Below are positions 28,171 to 36,298 of a stretch of 64,000 bases of DNA, in pieces; within the stretch, counting starts at the first letter, position 1, and each line of letters starts with the position of its first letter. The notes below the pieces were generated by a model. The model searched no databases. It had not been told where the DNA came from and was given only the letters and a program-made list of their open reading frames with translations. Origin of the DNA: Mayfieldus sp963841445 (GTDB taxonomy: Bacteria; Actinomycetota; Thermoleophilia; Solirubrobacterales; 70-9); contig CAWJCP010000003.1 of the NCBI GenBank assembly GCA_963841445.1, positions 124,001 through 188,000 of the forward strand, written 5' to 3'. The position numbers and the translations under genes are program-made.

Positions 28171-28959
28171 ATGGCGCTCACGATCGCGGTCCTCTCCCAG
28201 AAGGGGGGCACCGGCAAGACGACGATGACCCGGTCGCTAGCCGACGTCTTCACCCGCGTCGGCGTAGAGACGCTCTGCGTCGACGCCGACCCGCAGGGAA
28301 ACCTCTCCGACTACTTCGACGCCGATCCCGAGGCCGAGCCGACACTTGGAGACGTGCTCACCGGCCGCGCCAGGGCCGTCGACGCGATCCACAACGGCGT
28401 CGTCCCGGCCAACCTCGGCCTCGCCGAAGCGGAGCTGATCCTGGCCGGGAAGATGGGGCGCGAGCTGACGATGCGAAACGCGCTGCGCGAGGCGAAGCGG
28501 CGCTACGACGCGATCCTGATCGACTGCCCGCCGACCCTCGGGCTGCTGACCGTCAATGCGCTGGTCGCCGCCGACTGGGCGCTGCTCAGCGCCGAGGCCG
28601 AGTACTTCTCCCTGCAGGGAGTCGAGCAGGCGCTGGAGGTCGTCGCGCTGGCGAGCGAGAACCTCAACCCCGAGCTCGACGTCCTCGGCGTCGTCCTCAA
28701 CATCGCCAACATGCGCACCCGACACGCGCGCGAGACCCTGCAGACGCTCAAGCAGCACTTCCCGCCCACCTTCGACACCGTGATCAGGCGCTCGATCGCC
28801 TACGCGGAGTCAGCCGAACGCGCGGTTCCGATCCTCGCCTACCGCCCCGACCGCGGAGTCGATTACCTGAAGCTCAGCGCGGAAATCTTCGAGCGGCTCG
28901 AGATGCCCGAGCGCCGCGAGCGGGCCGAGGCAATCGCCGGCGAGCTGGCGCCGGCCTAG
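28171..28959 (+). CDS. ParA/MinD-family ATPase without a ParB partner
   Basis: The 262-residue ATPase has the deviant Walker A KGGTGKTT (residues 11-18), switch I DADPQGNLSDYF, Walker B AILIDCPPTLG and the conserved VLNIANMRTRHARET region. It belongs to the ParA/Soj family, which forms ATP-dependent dimers that bind DNA non-specifically and position cargo. It has no N-terminal DNA-binding extension, as in Soj-type rather than plasmid P1-type ParA. Neither a parB gene nor parS-like palindromes is seen nearby, and the genes around it are unrelated, so it may position something other than the chromosome. The ATG at 28171 follows a -10 box directly. Confidence 0.88.
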   Translation: MALTIAVLSQKGGTGKTTMTRSLADVFTRVGVETLCVDADPQGNLSDYFDADPEAEPTLGDVLTGRARAVDAIHNGVVPANLGLAEAELILAGKMGRELTMRNALREAKRRYDAILIDCPPTLGLLTVNALVAADWALLSAEAEYFSLQGVEQALEVVALASENLNPELDVLGVVLNIANMRTRHARETLQTLKQHFPPTFDTVIRRSIAYAESAERAVPILAYRPDRGVDYLKLSAEIFERLEMPERRERAEAIAGELAPA

Positions 28960-29003
28960 TCAGAGCAGACATGGCGTGTTTCTCCGGCATTGCGGGCGCG
29001 CCG

Positions 29004-29387
29004 CTAGAGCCATTCCGCGCCTGACTGGTATCCCGATTCGGCGGGGGCTCCGATCAGCAAGGCAGTCACCGGAGCATCGGATTCGTTCACGATCGTCCGC
29101 GTCACGCCGGGATCCATGCGCACGAAGCTGCCCGCTGGCGCCTCATGGTCCTCCCCGTTGAGCCGGAACTTTGCCTGGCCATCGAGTACCCCAAATACCT
29201 CGACCTGGCCGCTGCCTTCTTCGTCGTGCTCCGGAATCTGCCCACCCGCGCCGATCTCGACCAGGTTGATTCCGAACGCCTCGAGCCCGAGCGGCCGGCG
29301 GACCAGGTGCCAGGTGCACTCTCCCGATCCCTCCATCGACTCCAGCTCTTCGCGTTTCTTGATCGTGAACCCTTCGCCTTCCGTCAT
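29004..29387 (-). CDS. Small cupin-domain protein
   Basis: The 127-residue protein is a single conserved-barrel cupin: motif 1 covers GGQIPEHDEEGSGQVEVFGVLDG and motif 2 covers PAGSFVRMDPGVTRTI. The usual HxH of motif 1 is reduced to one His (PEHDE) with acidic residues following, and motif 2 lacks a His, so metal binding may be weak or different. It has no signal peptide. A GGAGGA ribosome site about 7 nt before the ATG sets the start. It is divergent from the NTF2-like gene, 60 bp apart, and convergent with the ParA gene. Confidence 0.78.
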   Translation of the reverse strand: MTEGEGFTIKKREELESMEGSGECTWHLVRRPLGLEAFGINLVEIGAGGQIPEHDEEGSGQVEVFGVLDGQAKFRLNGEDHEAPAGSFVRMDPGVTRTIVNESDAPVTALLIGAPAESGYQSGAEWL

Positions 29388-29447
29388 CGAGTGCTCCTCC
29401 GTGCTTGGGTGAAATGATTATCGCCATCGAATAGCGAGGAGGTTCCT

Positions 29448-29882
29448 TTGGGTGACAAGGACGTTGCCACTGAGCTGGAGAAGACGATCGAGCGTTACAA
29501 CGCGGCCTGGAACGCCCACGACATCGATGCGATCGTTTCGATGCACGCCGAGGACATGGTGTTCGCCAACCACACCGCCGGAGAGTCGGCGACCGGAGGC
29601 GAGGTGCACGAGCACATCGGTGCGATCTTCAACACCTGGCCCGACATCAGCTTCTCCACTCGCCGCCTCTACGTCCGCGACGGGCTCGTCGTCCAGGAAT
29701 GGACCGCGACCGCGACGCACGCCAAGACGATGCGGCGGGGTGACCTCGTGGCCGAGCCGACCGGCAGGACGGTGTGCTGGGACGGGCTCGACGTGATCCC
29801 GGTCGAGAAAGGGCTGATCAAGCGCAAGGACGTCTACTCGGACTCGGTCTCGATCCTGCGCCAGGTCGGACTGCTCGATTGA
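29448..29882 (+). CDS. NTF2-like (SnoaL/ester-cyclase-type) protein
   Basis: The 144-residue protein has the cone-shaped NTF2 fold. An opening helix IERYNAAWNAHDIDAIVSMHAEDMVFANH is typical of SnoaL-type families (W..HD...i...yaeDv.f). It continues GGEVHEHIGAIFNTWPDISFSTRRLYV and VVQEWTATATH with a charged pocket. The function could be an isomerase, cyclase or simple binding protein. The TTG at 29448 is chosen because AGGAGG ends 8 nt before it. The stop overlaps the TTG start of the VOC gene (TTGA), so the two are translationally coupled. Confidence 0.78.
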   Translation: MGDKDVATELEKTIERYNAAWNAHDIDAIVSMHAEDMVFANHTAGESATGGEVHEHIGAIFNTWPDISFSTRRLYVRDGLVVQEWTATATHAKTMRRGDLVAEPTGRTVCWDGLDVIPVEKGLIKRKDVYSDSVSILRQVGLLD

Positions 29883-30295
29883 GAAGCGGGGTCGACCATC
29901 TGGACCTGGTGGTCACGTCGCTGGAGCGAAGCCTCGACTTCTACCTCGATCTCCTGGCGCCACTGGGTTACCAGCGCTGGAGCGAGATCGAGGGCGAGCG
30001 CGGCGAGCGCGTCGTCTACATCGGCGGGCGTGGCATCCCGTCGGTGAGCCTGCGTGAGGCGCAGTCCGATGCCCACCAGGTCCCGTACGACCGCTACGCG
30101 ATCGGGATCCACCACCTCGCCTTCGCCGCCGCCTCCCGCGAGATCGTCGACGAGCGGGCGCGATGGCTGCGCGAGCAAGGCGCCCAGATCGAGAGCGATC
30201 CCGCCGAGTACGGCTACACGCCCGGCTATTACGCCGTCTTCTTCTACGACCCGGACGGGATCAAGCTCGAGATCGTGCACCGCCCCGACCGCTAG
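29879..30295 (+). CDS. VOC-superfamily (glyoxalase/dioxygenase fold) protein
   Basis: The 138-residue protein is a paired beta-alpha-beta-beta-beta VOC domain: GVDHLDLVVTSLERSLDFYLDLLAPLGYQ opens it, and HHLAFAAASREIVDE and FFYDPDGIKLEIVH close it. The metal ligands His (VDHLD), His (IHHLAF) and Glu (LEIVH) are all present, so it probably binds a divalent metal. The reaction is unknown (glyoxalase, epimerase, dioxygenase or resistance-type binding). The TTG start overlaps the upstream stop by four bases, and the partner is the NTF2-like protein. Confidence 0.82.
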   Translation: MRSGVDHLDLVVTSLERSLDFYLDLLAPLGYQRWSEIEGERGERVVYIGGRGIPSVSLREAQSDAHQVPYDRYAIGIHHLAFAAASREIVDERARWLREQGAQIESDPAEYGYTPGYYAVFFYDPDGIKLEIVHRPDR

Positions 30296-30318
30296 ATGAT
30301 CGGTTCCGAATTCGCGTC

Positions 30319-30347
30319 TGCCCGTGCGTCGTACGCGTGCGTGGGCA
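30319..30347. terminator. Hairpin between convergent genes
   Basis: TGCCC (30319-30323) pairs with GGGCA (30343-30347), with an inner stem GCGT-CGT-ACGC (30326-30336). It lies between the convergent VOC and membrane-protein genes. There is no T run, so a bidirectional terminator role is only plausible. Confidence 0.35.
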
Positions 30348-30362
30348 TCTAGGATCGGTCAT

Positions 30363-30740
30363 CTAGCCCGGTCCGACGATCGCCGCCGCGACCAATCCCC
30401 CGATGACGCCGACGAAGCTGACCAGGCTCAACGCCCGGTACCAGAGTCGTCCTTGGATCCCGGGATCGAAAGCGAGGGGGACGAAGAGGAACGGGTTGAC
30501 GATCGTTCCAAAGGCAAGGTACCCGGCCCAGAAGTCGGGCAGCCCGGGCACAGCCAAGCCGACTCCGATCAGGATCAGGCCCATCATCACGTAGTCGAGG
30601 TGCACCTGGCGGATCCGCTGCGGAGCGACGATGCCGATCCGCCGCACCCATTCGGGGCGCTCGAGGTTGGCGACCATCCCCCATCCGAGCAGCGCGCCGA
30701 CCGCGAGCTCGATGAGGCCGATTTCGATGACCCAGTCCAA
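30363..30740 (-). CDS. Small membrane protein next to thrB
   Basis: The 125-residue protein has about four membrane helices: EIGLIELAVGALLGWGMVA, a charged loop with RIRQVHLDYVMMGLILIGVGLAVPGL, LAFGTIVNPFLFVPLAF and LVSFVGVIGGLVAAAIVG. I cannot name the family. The conserved-looking HLDYVMMG segment resembles small DoxX-like or hydroxylaminobenzene-mutase-like membrane proteins. It follows the thrB stop by 6 nt on the same strand, so it is probably co-transcribed with thrB. Confidence 0.65.
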   Translation of the reverse strand: MDWVIEIGLIELAVGALLGWGMVANLERPEWVRRIGIVAPQRIRQVHLDYVMMGLILIGVGLAVPGLPDFWAGYLAFGTIVNPFLFVPLAFDPGIQGRLWYRALSLVSFVGVIGGLVAAAIVGPG

Positions 30741-30746
30741 GCCGCC

Positions 30747-31625
30747 CTACAGCTCGGGGACGTCGACGCCGTGCGGGGTGAAGGGGAGCCGGCGCACCTC
30801 GGCCCAGCCGGCACAGCGGCGCTCCAGCTCCGCGACCACCTTGCCGGTGTCCTGCCAGGTCGTCCAGACCAGGAGAGTCGGGCCGGCGCCCGAGATCGTC
30901 GCCCCCAGCGCCCCCAGCTCGGGCGCCTTCTCGAGCAGCTCCATCGAGCGCGGGTAGAGCTCGCGGCGCCGCGTTTGGTGCAGGCGGTCGCTCAATCCGC
31001 GCGCGACGAGGTTGAGATCGGCCTGCTGCAGCCCAAGGACGAGCAGCGCGGACGCCGCGATGTTCGCGACCGCATCGCCGAGCGGCACCTGGCCGGGAAG
31101 CGCGTCGCGTGCCGCCTCGGTCGAGACCTGCTCGGCCGGGATCACAGCGACGGCCTCGAGGCCCTCCGGTGGGTCGAAGCGAACCGCGGAGGGGACGCCG
31201 CCGTCCTCGGCGCAGATCACGAAGCCCCCGTGGATCGCGGCGGCGACGTTGTCCGGGTGGCCCTCGAGCTCGGCGGCGCGCGCCAGCATCTCGGCCGGGT
31301 CGAGGGCCAGCTCGTAGAGATGGTCGGCTGCGGCGAGGCCGGCGACGATCGCCGCGGCGCTCGAGCCGAGCCCGCGAGCAAGGGGGATCTCGCTGTCGAT
31401 CCGAAAGCTGAGACCGTCCGCGGCGTGCAGGGTCTCGAACGCGCGCACGACGAGGTTGTCGCGATCGGTCGCGACGTCGAGGCCGCCGGCGTCGACGCAG
31501 AACTCGTCCGCCTCGGTGACCTCCACCTCCATCTGCAGCGAAAGCGCCGCGGCCATCGCGTCATAGCCCGGGCCGAGGTTGGCCGAGGAAGCCGGAACGC
31601 GGACGAGCCTGCGACGACCGGTCAT
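30747..31625 (-). CDS. thrB: Homoserine kinase
   Basis: The 292-residue GHMP kinase phosphorylates homoserine for threonine synthesis in the cytosol. N-terminal VRVPASSANLGPGYDAMAAAL is the homoserine-kinase signature, the ATP-binding P-loop-like motif is PLARGLGSSAAAIVAGLAAAD (GLGSSAA), and the C-terminal GHMP motif is GATISGAGPTLLVW. The length is standard. It is separated from hom and thrC by the subtilase gene and two thioredoxin-fold genes, and heads a two-gene unit with the small membrane protein. Confidence 0.94.
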   Translation of the reverse strand: MTGRRRLVRVPASSANLGPGYDAMAAALSLQMEVEVTEADEFCVDAGGLDVATDRDNLVVRAFETLHAADGLSFRIDSEIPLARGLGSSAAAIVAGLAAADHLYELALDPAEMLARAAELEGHPDNVAAAIHGGFVICAEDGGVPSAVRFDPPEGLEAVAVIPAEQVSTEAARDALPGQVPLGDAVANIAASALLVLGLQQADLNLVARGLSDRLHQTRRRELYPRSMELLEKAPELGALGATISGAGPTLLVWTTWQDTGKVVAELERRCAGWAEVRRLPFTPHGVDVPEL

Positions 31626-31689
31626 CGAGCCGCCTTCGCGTGTGTCTCAAGTGGCGCCGAGGGCGCCGCAGCGCAGGATGCCAACCGAG

Positions 31690-32229
31690 CTATTTCCACT
31701 TGATCGTGCACCCGACCGGCGTCGTCTCGGCGGGGTCGGGAACTCGGCCTTCGAGCAGCGCGTCGATGGCCCCGCGCAGCCAGGCCGCGTTCTGCGCTTC
31801 GTCCTCGTAGTCGGCGTCGGGGGCGCCCCGGTAGCGCAGCCGCAGGTCGGAGTCGAGGACGAAGACGTCAGGGGTGCGCTCGGCGCCGAAGGCCCCTGCG
31901 ACCTCCTGGCTTCCGTCGAAGAGGTAGGGGTGCGGCCAGCCGCCCTCACCCTCGACCCGCTCGCGCATTGCCTCGGGCCCGTCCTGCGGGTAGCGCTCGG
32001 CGTCATTGGAGTTGACAGCAAGGAATCGCACGCCGCGATCGCCGTAGTCGCGGGCGGCAGCGACCAGCCGCTCGTGCCAGGCAAGCGCGTAGGGGCAGTG
32101 GTTGCAGGTCCAGTAGACGACAGTCGCCTCGACGATCCCCGGCTCGCCGAGCGCCACCGGGCTGCCATCGACGTCGGCCAACTCGAAGCTCGGCGCCGGG
32201 TCGCCGATCCCAATTCCGTTCTTGCTCAT
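31690..32229 (-). CDS. Thioredoxin-fold peroxiredoxin/TlpA-like protein
   Basis: The 179-residue AhpC/TSA-like domain protein opens IGDPAPSFELADVDGSPVAL and has a CxxC in YWTCNHCPYALAWHERL, then FLAVNSNDAERYPQDGPEAM and PDVFVLDSDLRLRYRG. This matches the group of cytosolic thioredoxin-like proteins with TCNHCPY active sites (alkyl hydroperoxide reductase-like). It has no signal peptide. The start ATG overlaps the stop of the preceding gene by four bases, so the pair is translated together. Confidence 0.82.
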   Translation of the reverse strand: MSKNGIGIGDPAPSFELADVDGSPVALGEPGIVEATVVYWTCNHCPYALAWHERLVAAARDYGDRGVRFLAVNSNDAERYPQDGPEAMRERVEGEGGWPHPYLFDGSQEVAGAFGAERTPDVFVLDSDLRLRYRGAPDADYEDEAQNAAWLRGAIDALLEGRVPDPAETTPVGCTIKWK

Positions 32230-32558
32230 TGGTCCCTCGCTTTCCGAAGCGCCTCGCGCAGGTCCCGCGGGTCGGGAAGCGGCGAGGCCCTCCCGTCGCG
32301 TAGCCGGTAGACCCGGCAGGTTAAGCCGCGCGGCGCGTCGGTGGCGGGCGGCTGGAAGTCGGCGCCGTCGATGCGAATCGTCGGCGAGCCCGGAAAGCCG
32401 AGCCGCTCCGCGTCGGCGTCGGTCTCGATCTCGGTTACCTCGACCGCGCCTGGGTCGAGTCCCGCTCGCCGCATCTGCTCGCGCAAGATCTCTAGCGCGC
32501 GCTTCCAAGACGGGCAACCGCGCCACCAAAGAAGCTCGATTTGCGGATTTCGATACAC
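32226..32558 (-). CDS. Small thioredoxin-like protein, single-Cys active site
   Basis: The 110-residue protein begins QIELLWWRGCPSWKRALEILREQM, a beta-alpha unit with the redox Cys in GCPSW, followed by LGFPGSPTIRIDGADF, which carries the cis-Pro loop of thioredoxin folds, and a CRVYRL strand. It looks like a small disulfide or glutaredoxin-like protein. A monothiol mechanism is inferred because the CxxC second Cys is replaced (CPSW). It overlaps the downstream thioredoxin-fold gene by ATGA, suggesting the two products act together. Divergent from the subtilase gene, with 76 bp between starts. Confidence 0.75.
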   Translation of the reverse strand: MYRNPQIELLWWRGCPSWKRALEILREQMRRAGLDPGAVEVTEIETDADAERLGFPGSPTIRIDGADFQPPATDAPRGLTCRVYRLRDGRASPLPDPRDLREALRKARDQ

Positions 32559-32620
32559 AAAAATTGAGCTTAGTCCCCCCGCGAACGTCAGCCGCCCGGT
32601 GCGAATCGCGGAGCCTGCGG

Positions 32621-32634
32621 TAGCTTGTCGCGCC
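32621..32634 (+). promoter_or_regulatory. Candidate leaderless promoter of the subtilase gene
   Basis: TAGCTT (32621-32626) lies 8 nt before the GTG at 32635, with no ribosome site. Confidence 0.4.
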
Positions 32635-35600
32635 GTGCCGGATGAGTGGAATCAGTTGCGCCGCCGGAGACTGACTATTGGGTCAATAGTCACGCTGGTG
32701 GTCATGCTCGCGGTCAGCGGGATCGCCGCGGCGGCCTTCCCGCAGGACCCGCCAAACGATCCCGGCTTCGCTCCGGCGGAAGCGCCCGGGACCGATTGCT
32801 CGACGACTTACGGCGACAATCAGGAGCACTACCTGTTCTCGAAGATTCCCCAGTGCACTCCCAACGCCCAGGACCCGGAGGGCTCGGCGGGGATGTTCGT
32901 CGACAAGGCCTGGCACGACTTCACCACCGGCGACGGCGCGACGATCGCCTACATCGAGGGCGGGATCAACTGGCACGGCGGCGACGCGCCGGAGCTCGCG
33001 AACCGCGTCTACCTCAACCGCGGCGAGCTGCCGGCGCCGACGACGCCGGCCCAGGGTCAGCAGGCATGCCCGGGCCAGCTCTGCGCGGCTGACTACTCCA
33101 ACACTCCCGACGCGAACAACAACGGAATCGTCGATCCCGAGGACCTCATCGCCCGCTACTCCGACGGCCGCGATGACGACCACAACGGCTACACCGACGA
33201 CATCTCCGGCTGGGACTTCTATGACGACCAGAACGACCCCGCGACGGTCGACAGCACCTACGACCACGCCAACGGACAGATGAAGCAGGCGGCGGCGGAG
33301 ACCAACAACGGGATCGGCGACGCGGGGATCTGCCCCGAGTGCCGGATCCTCCCGGTCAAGGCCGGCGCCGAGGCGCTTGACCGCACCGACGACCTCGCCC
33401 AGGCCTGGATGTACGCCGCGGACATGAAAGCCGACGTGCTCGTCTCGACCACCGCCGACCTCGGCTATTCAACGTTCATGAGCCAGGCCGTGGACTACGT
33501 CTGGCGCCACGGCACCGCGATGGTCGAGGCCTCCAACGACTTCAACTCCACCGACCACCAGGGAGGGATGTTCCACCAGCACGTGCTGCCCGGCAACGGG
33601 ATGGTCGCCAACACGCACGGGATGGACTTCGTCAGCAGGTTCGGCCAGAACGTCGCCGCCACGGCCAACGCGGAGACGACCACCTACCGGGCCCGCTCCG
33701 CCTACACCTCCTGGGGCACCCACAACTTCCTCACCGCCGCCACCACCGGCGGCACGACCTCCGAGTCGACCCCGACGATCGGCGGGGTGCTGGCCCTGGT
33801 GCTCGCCTACGGCAAGCAGGCGGCGGCCGAGCACAAGATCTCCAGGCCGCTGACCGCCGACGAGGCGATCCAGGTCCTGCGCGAGACCGCCTCCGACGTC
33901 GCCGCCCCGGTGCCGGCGCCGGTGGCCTGGCCGGCGAAGCCGGGCTTTGACCTCCAATACGGCTACGGACGGCCGAACGTCTACAAGGCGATGCAGGCGA
34001 TCTCTCACGGCGACGTCCCCCCCGAGGCCTGGATTGACTCGCCGCGCTGGTACTCGCTTTTCGACCCCACCGAGCGGCGCACGGTGCCGATCACCGGCCA
34101 CGTGGCGGCGCCGCGCTCCAACGGCGGTCGCTGGACGGTCCAGTTCGCGCCCGGCGCCGAGCCGGCGGACTCTGACTTCATCACCGCGGGCAGCGGCACC
34201 CTGCACAGGTTCCTTGGCAGGACGCTGCCGAAGAACGGGGTCCTGGGGACGATCGACCTGAGCAAGCTCCCGACCTCGTTCTGGAGCAAGGCGTTCACGC
34301 TTTCGCAGCGCAAGGAGCTGGAGACCAACGAGGCCTATACGGTGACGATCCGGCTGCGCGCCTTCGATGCCCAGGGCCACATGGCCGAGGAGCGGCGGTC
34401 GATCGCCGTCCACCACGATCCGGCGCTGCGACCGGGCTTTCCGCGCCAGATCGGCCCCGGCGGCGAGAGCCAGCCCGTCTTCGCCGACCTGCAGGGCAAC
34501 GGCAAGCAGGACCTGATCTTCGGCGACTCCGACGGCCGCGTGCACGCCGTAGACGGCAACGGGCACGAGCTGTGGGGCTTCCCGGTCTACACCGACCGCA
34601 CCGAGGTGACGCGCGGGCACTGGGGAGTCAACCCCGGTCACGAGCCGATCTTCACGAACCTCGCCGTCGGCGACCTCGACCATGACGGGCGGCAGTGGAT
34701 CGTCGGCACCAGCAGCACCGGGCGCGTCTACGTCTGGGACTCGCACGGGCACCGGCGACCGGGCTGGCCCAAGACCCTTGACACCGGCGTCACCAAGCCG
34801 CCGATTCCGCGACCGGCGGACCCGTACACGCGCCTGCCGATCACCGGCGCGACGGCGCCGCCGGTGCTCGGCGACCTCGACGGGGACGGCAAGCTGGAGA
34901 TCATCCAGTCCGGCTGGGACGGCCGGATCCATGCCTGGCGGCCGAACGGCCAGGACGCACCCGGTTTCCCGGTCGAGGTGACGCTGCCGCCGGGAACCAC
35001 GCCGCCCAGCGGGCTGAATCTGATCAACGACCACAAGCTCGACCTGCCGCCGGCGCTGGCCCAGCTTGACAACGATCCGGAGCCCGAGCTCGTGCAGCGC
35101 ACCCAGTACTCCTTCACCCCGGGCGCCGGCCTGCAGGCGCTGCCGGGCGGGAAGTCGAACGTCGTCGCCTACAACTCCGACGGCACTCGCGTTCCCAACT
35201 TCCTGATCTCGGCCGACAACTTCGCCTTCTACTACGGCTCGGCGCAGGAGTTCATCACCGAGGGCGCGAACGCCCCGGTGACCGCCGACGTCAACGGCGA
35301 CGGCAAGACCGAGATCGCGCTGGCGCCGGGAATCTTCACCCAGAGCTCGCTGTTCGGCCCCGATGGCTCGCTGCTGCACAACTTCGAGACCTCGCCCAAC
35401 GAGGTCCTGCTCACCTTTGCCAACACGATCGCCTCGCTGGATGCGATCGAGAGGACGCTGCACGGGGACCTGCCCGAAGACGTGCCGGTGAACTTCACCA
35501 CCTCCGGCGCCTTCGGCGACTTCGGCTCCGGGATCGCCTACACCGAGCCGGGCAGCGGCGCGGCGGGCGTGGCCGGGTCGCTTCTGCTCGCCGGCAGCGG

Positions 35601-36279
35601 GTTGCCGATCAACAGCTATGCGCGCGCCTACAGCACATCGACGGGCAAGCCCCTGGCTGGGTTCCCGAGCAGGATCCAGGGGCTCGACTTCCTCGGTGAG
35701 CCGGCGATCGCCGATGTCAGCGGCGACGGCAAGCCCGACGTGCTGATCGGCGGCGACAGCTCCGCTCTGCACGCCTTCAACGCCGACGGCACGATGGTCA
35801 GCGGCTGGCCCAAGTTCACGACCGGCTGGGAGGTCTTCGGACCCGCGGTCGGCGACCTCGACGGCAACGGGAAGAATGAGATTGCGATCACCACCCGCGA
35901 GGGCTACCTGATGGTCTGGAACACACCGGGGCGCTCTTCGGCCGACCAGTGGTGGGGGGCCCGCCACGATGAGCACAACACCGGTCAATATGGAGTCGAC
36001 ACACGCCCGCCCGGCGTGGCCCGAAACCCCCACCTGCAGGGCGGCCAGCTTCGCTTCGAGGCGCCGGGGGACGACGGGTACACCGGCAAGGTGGACCACT
36101 ACGAGGTCCTTTACTGGGCGCCGTTCCGGGGCCTGCACCGCCTCGAGGTCGACGCGAGCTCCCCAGCGGGCGGCTCAGAGACGATCGACGTTCCGGATTG
36201 GGCCTGGATCGCTCGGGTGCGCGGGGTCGACGAGGCCGGGAACCTGGGCGGCTGGAACTTCTCCTGGCGCGGGCATTAG
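32635..36279 (+). CDS. Secreted S8 subtilase-like protein with FG-GAP/VCBS repeats
   Basis: The 1214-residue protein has an N-terminal signal or anchor (residues 13-34), then a subtilisin-fold region. The Asp motif is IAYIEGGINWH with Glu108 in place of the catalytic Asp. His211 is in TYDHANG, the oxyanion Asn301 is in EASNDF, and Ser376 is in TTSESTPTIGG. After residue about 460 there are beta domains, then about six FG-GAP/VCBS repeats (ADLQGNGKQDLI, GDLDHDGRQ, GDLDGDGKLEI, ADVNGDGKTEIA, ADVSGDGKPDV, GDLDGNGKNEIA) that would form a calcium-binding beta-propeller, and a fibronectin-like end. It is exported. Proteolytic activity is uncertain because of the Glu substitution. Confidence 0.85.
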   Translation: MPDEWNQLRRRRLTIGSIVTLVVMLAVSGIAAAAFPQDPPNDPGFAPAEAPGTDCSTTYGDNQEHYLFSKIPQCTPNAQDPEGSAGMFVDKAWHDFTTGDGATIAYIEGGINWHGGDAPELANRVYLNRGELPAPTTPAQGQQACPGQLCAADYSNTPDANNNGIVDPEDLIARYSDGRDDDHNGYTDDISGWDFYDDQNDPATVDSTYDHANGQMKQAAAETNNGIGDAGICPECRILPVKAGAEALDRTDDLAQAWMYAADMKADVLVSTTADLGYSTFMSQAVDYVWRHGTAMVEASNDFNSTDHQGGMFHQHVLPGNGMVANTHGMDFVSRFGQNVAATANAETTTYRARSAYTSWGTHNFLTAATTGGTTSESTPTIGGVLALVLAYGKQAAAEHKISRPLTADEAIQVLRETASDVAAPVPAPVAWPAKPGFDLQYGYGRPNVYKAMQAISHGDVPPEAWIDSPRWYSLFDPTERRTVPITGHVAAPRSNGGRWTVQFAPGAEPADSDFITAGSGTLHRFLGRTLPKNGVLGTIDLSKLPTSFWSKAFTLSQRKELETNEAYTVTIRLRAFDAQGHMAEERRSIAVHHDPALRPGFPRQIGPGGESQPVFADLQGNGKQDLIFGDSDGRVHAVDGNGHELWGFPVYTDRTEVTRGHWGVNPGHEPIFTNLAVGDLDHDGRQWIVGTSSTGRVYVWDSHGHRRPGWPKTLDTGVTKPPIPRPADPYTRLPITGATAPPVLGDLDGDGKLEIIQSGWDGRIHAWRPNGQDAPGFPVEVTLPPGTTPPSGLNLINDHKLDLPPALAQLDNDPEPELVQRTQYSFTPGAGLQALPGGKSNVVAYNSDGTRVPNFLISADNFAFYYGSAQEFITEGANAPVTADVNGDGKTEIALAPGIFTQSSLFGPDGSLLHNFETSPNEVLLTFANTIASLDAIERTLHGDLPEDVPVNFTTSGAFGDFGSGIAYTEPGSGAAGVAGSLLLAGSGLPINSYARAYSTSTGKPLAGFPSRIQGLDFLGEPAIADVSGDGKPDVLIGGDSSALHAFNADGTMVSGWPKFTTGWEVFGPAVGDLDGNGKNEIAITTREGYLMVWNTPGRSSADQWWGARHDEHNTGQYGVDTRPPGVARNPHLQGGQLRFEAPGDDGYTGKVDHYEVLYWAPFRGLHRLEVDASSPAGGSETIDVPDWAWIARVRGVDEAGNLGGWNFSWRGH

Positions 36280-36298
36280 CCGAACGGCGGCTCCGGCG

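Noticed and set aside
33469..36138. 889-codon open frame on the minus strand inside the subtilase gene
   Set aside because: It is the antisense shadow of the subtilase gene. High GC at third positions of the real frame removes stops from the opposite strand, and its translation is Val/Arg/Ala-rich low complexity with no domain.
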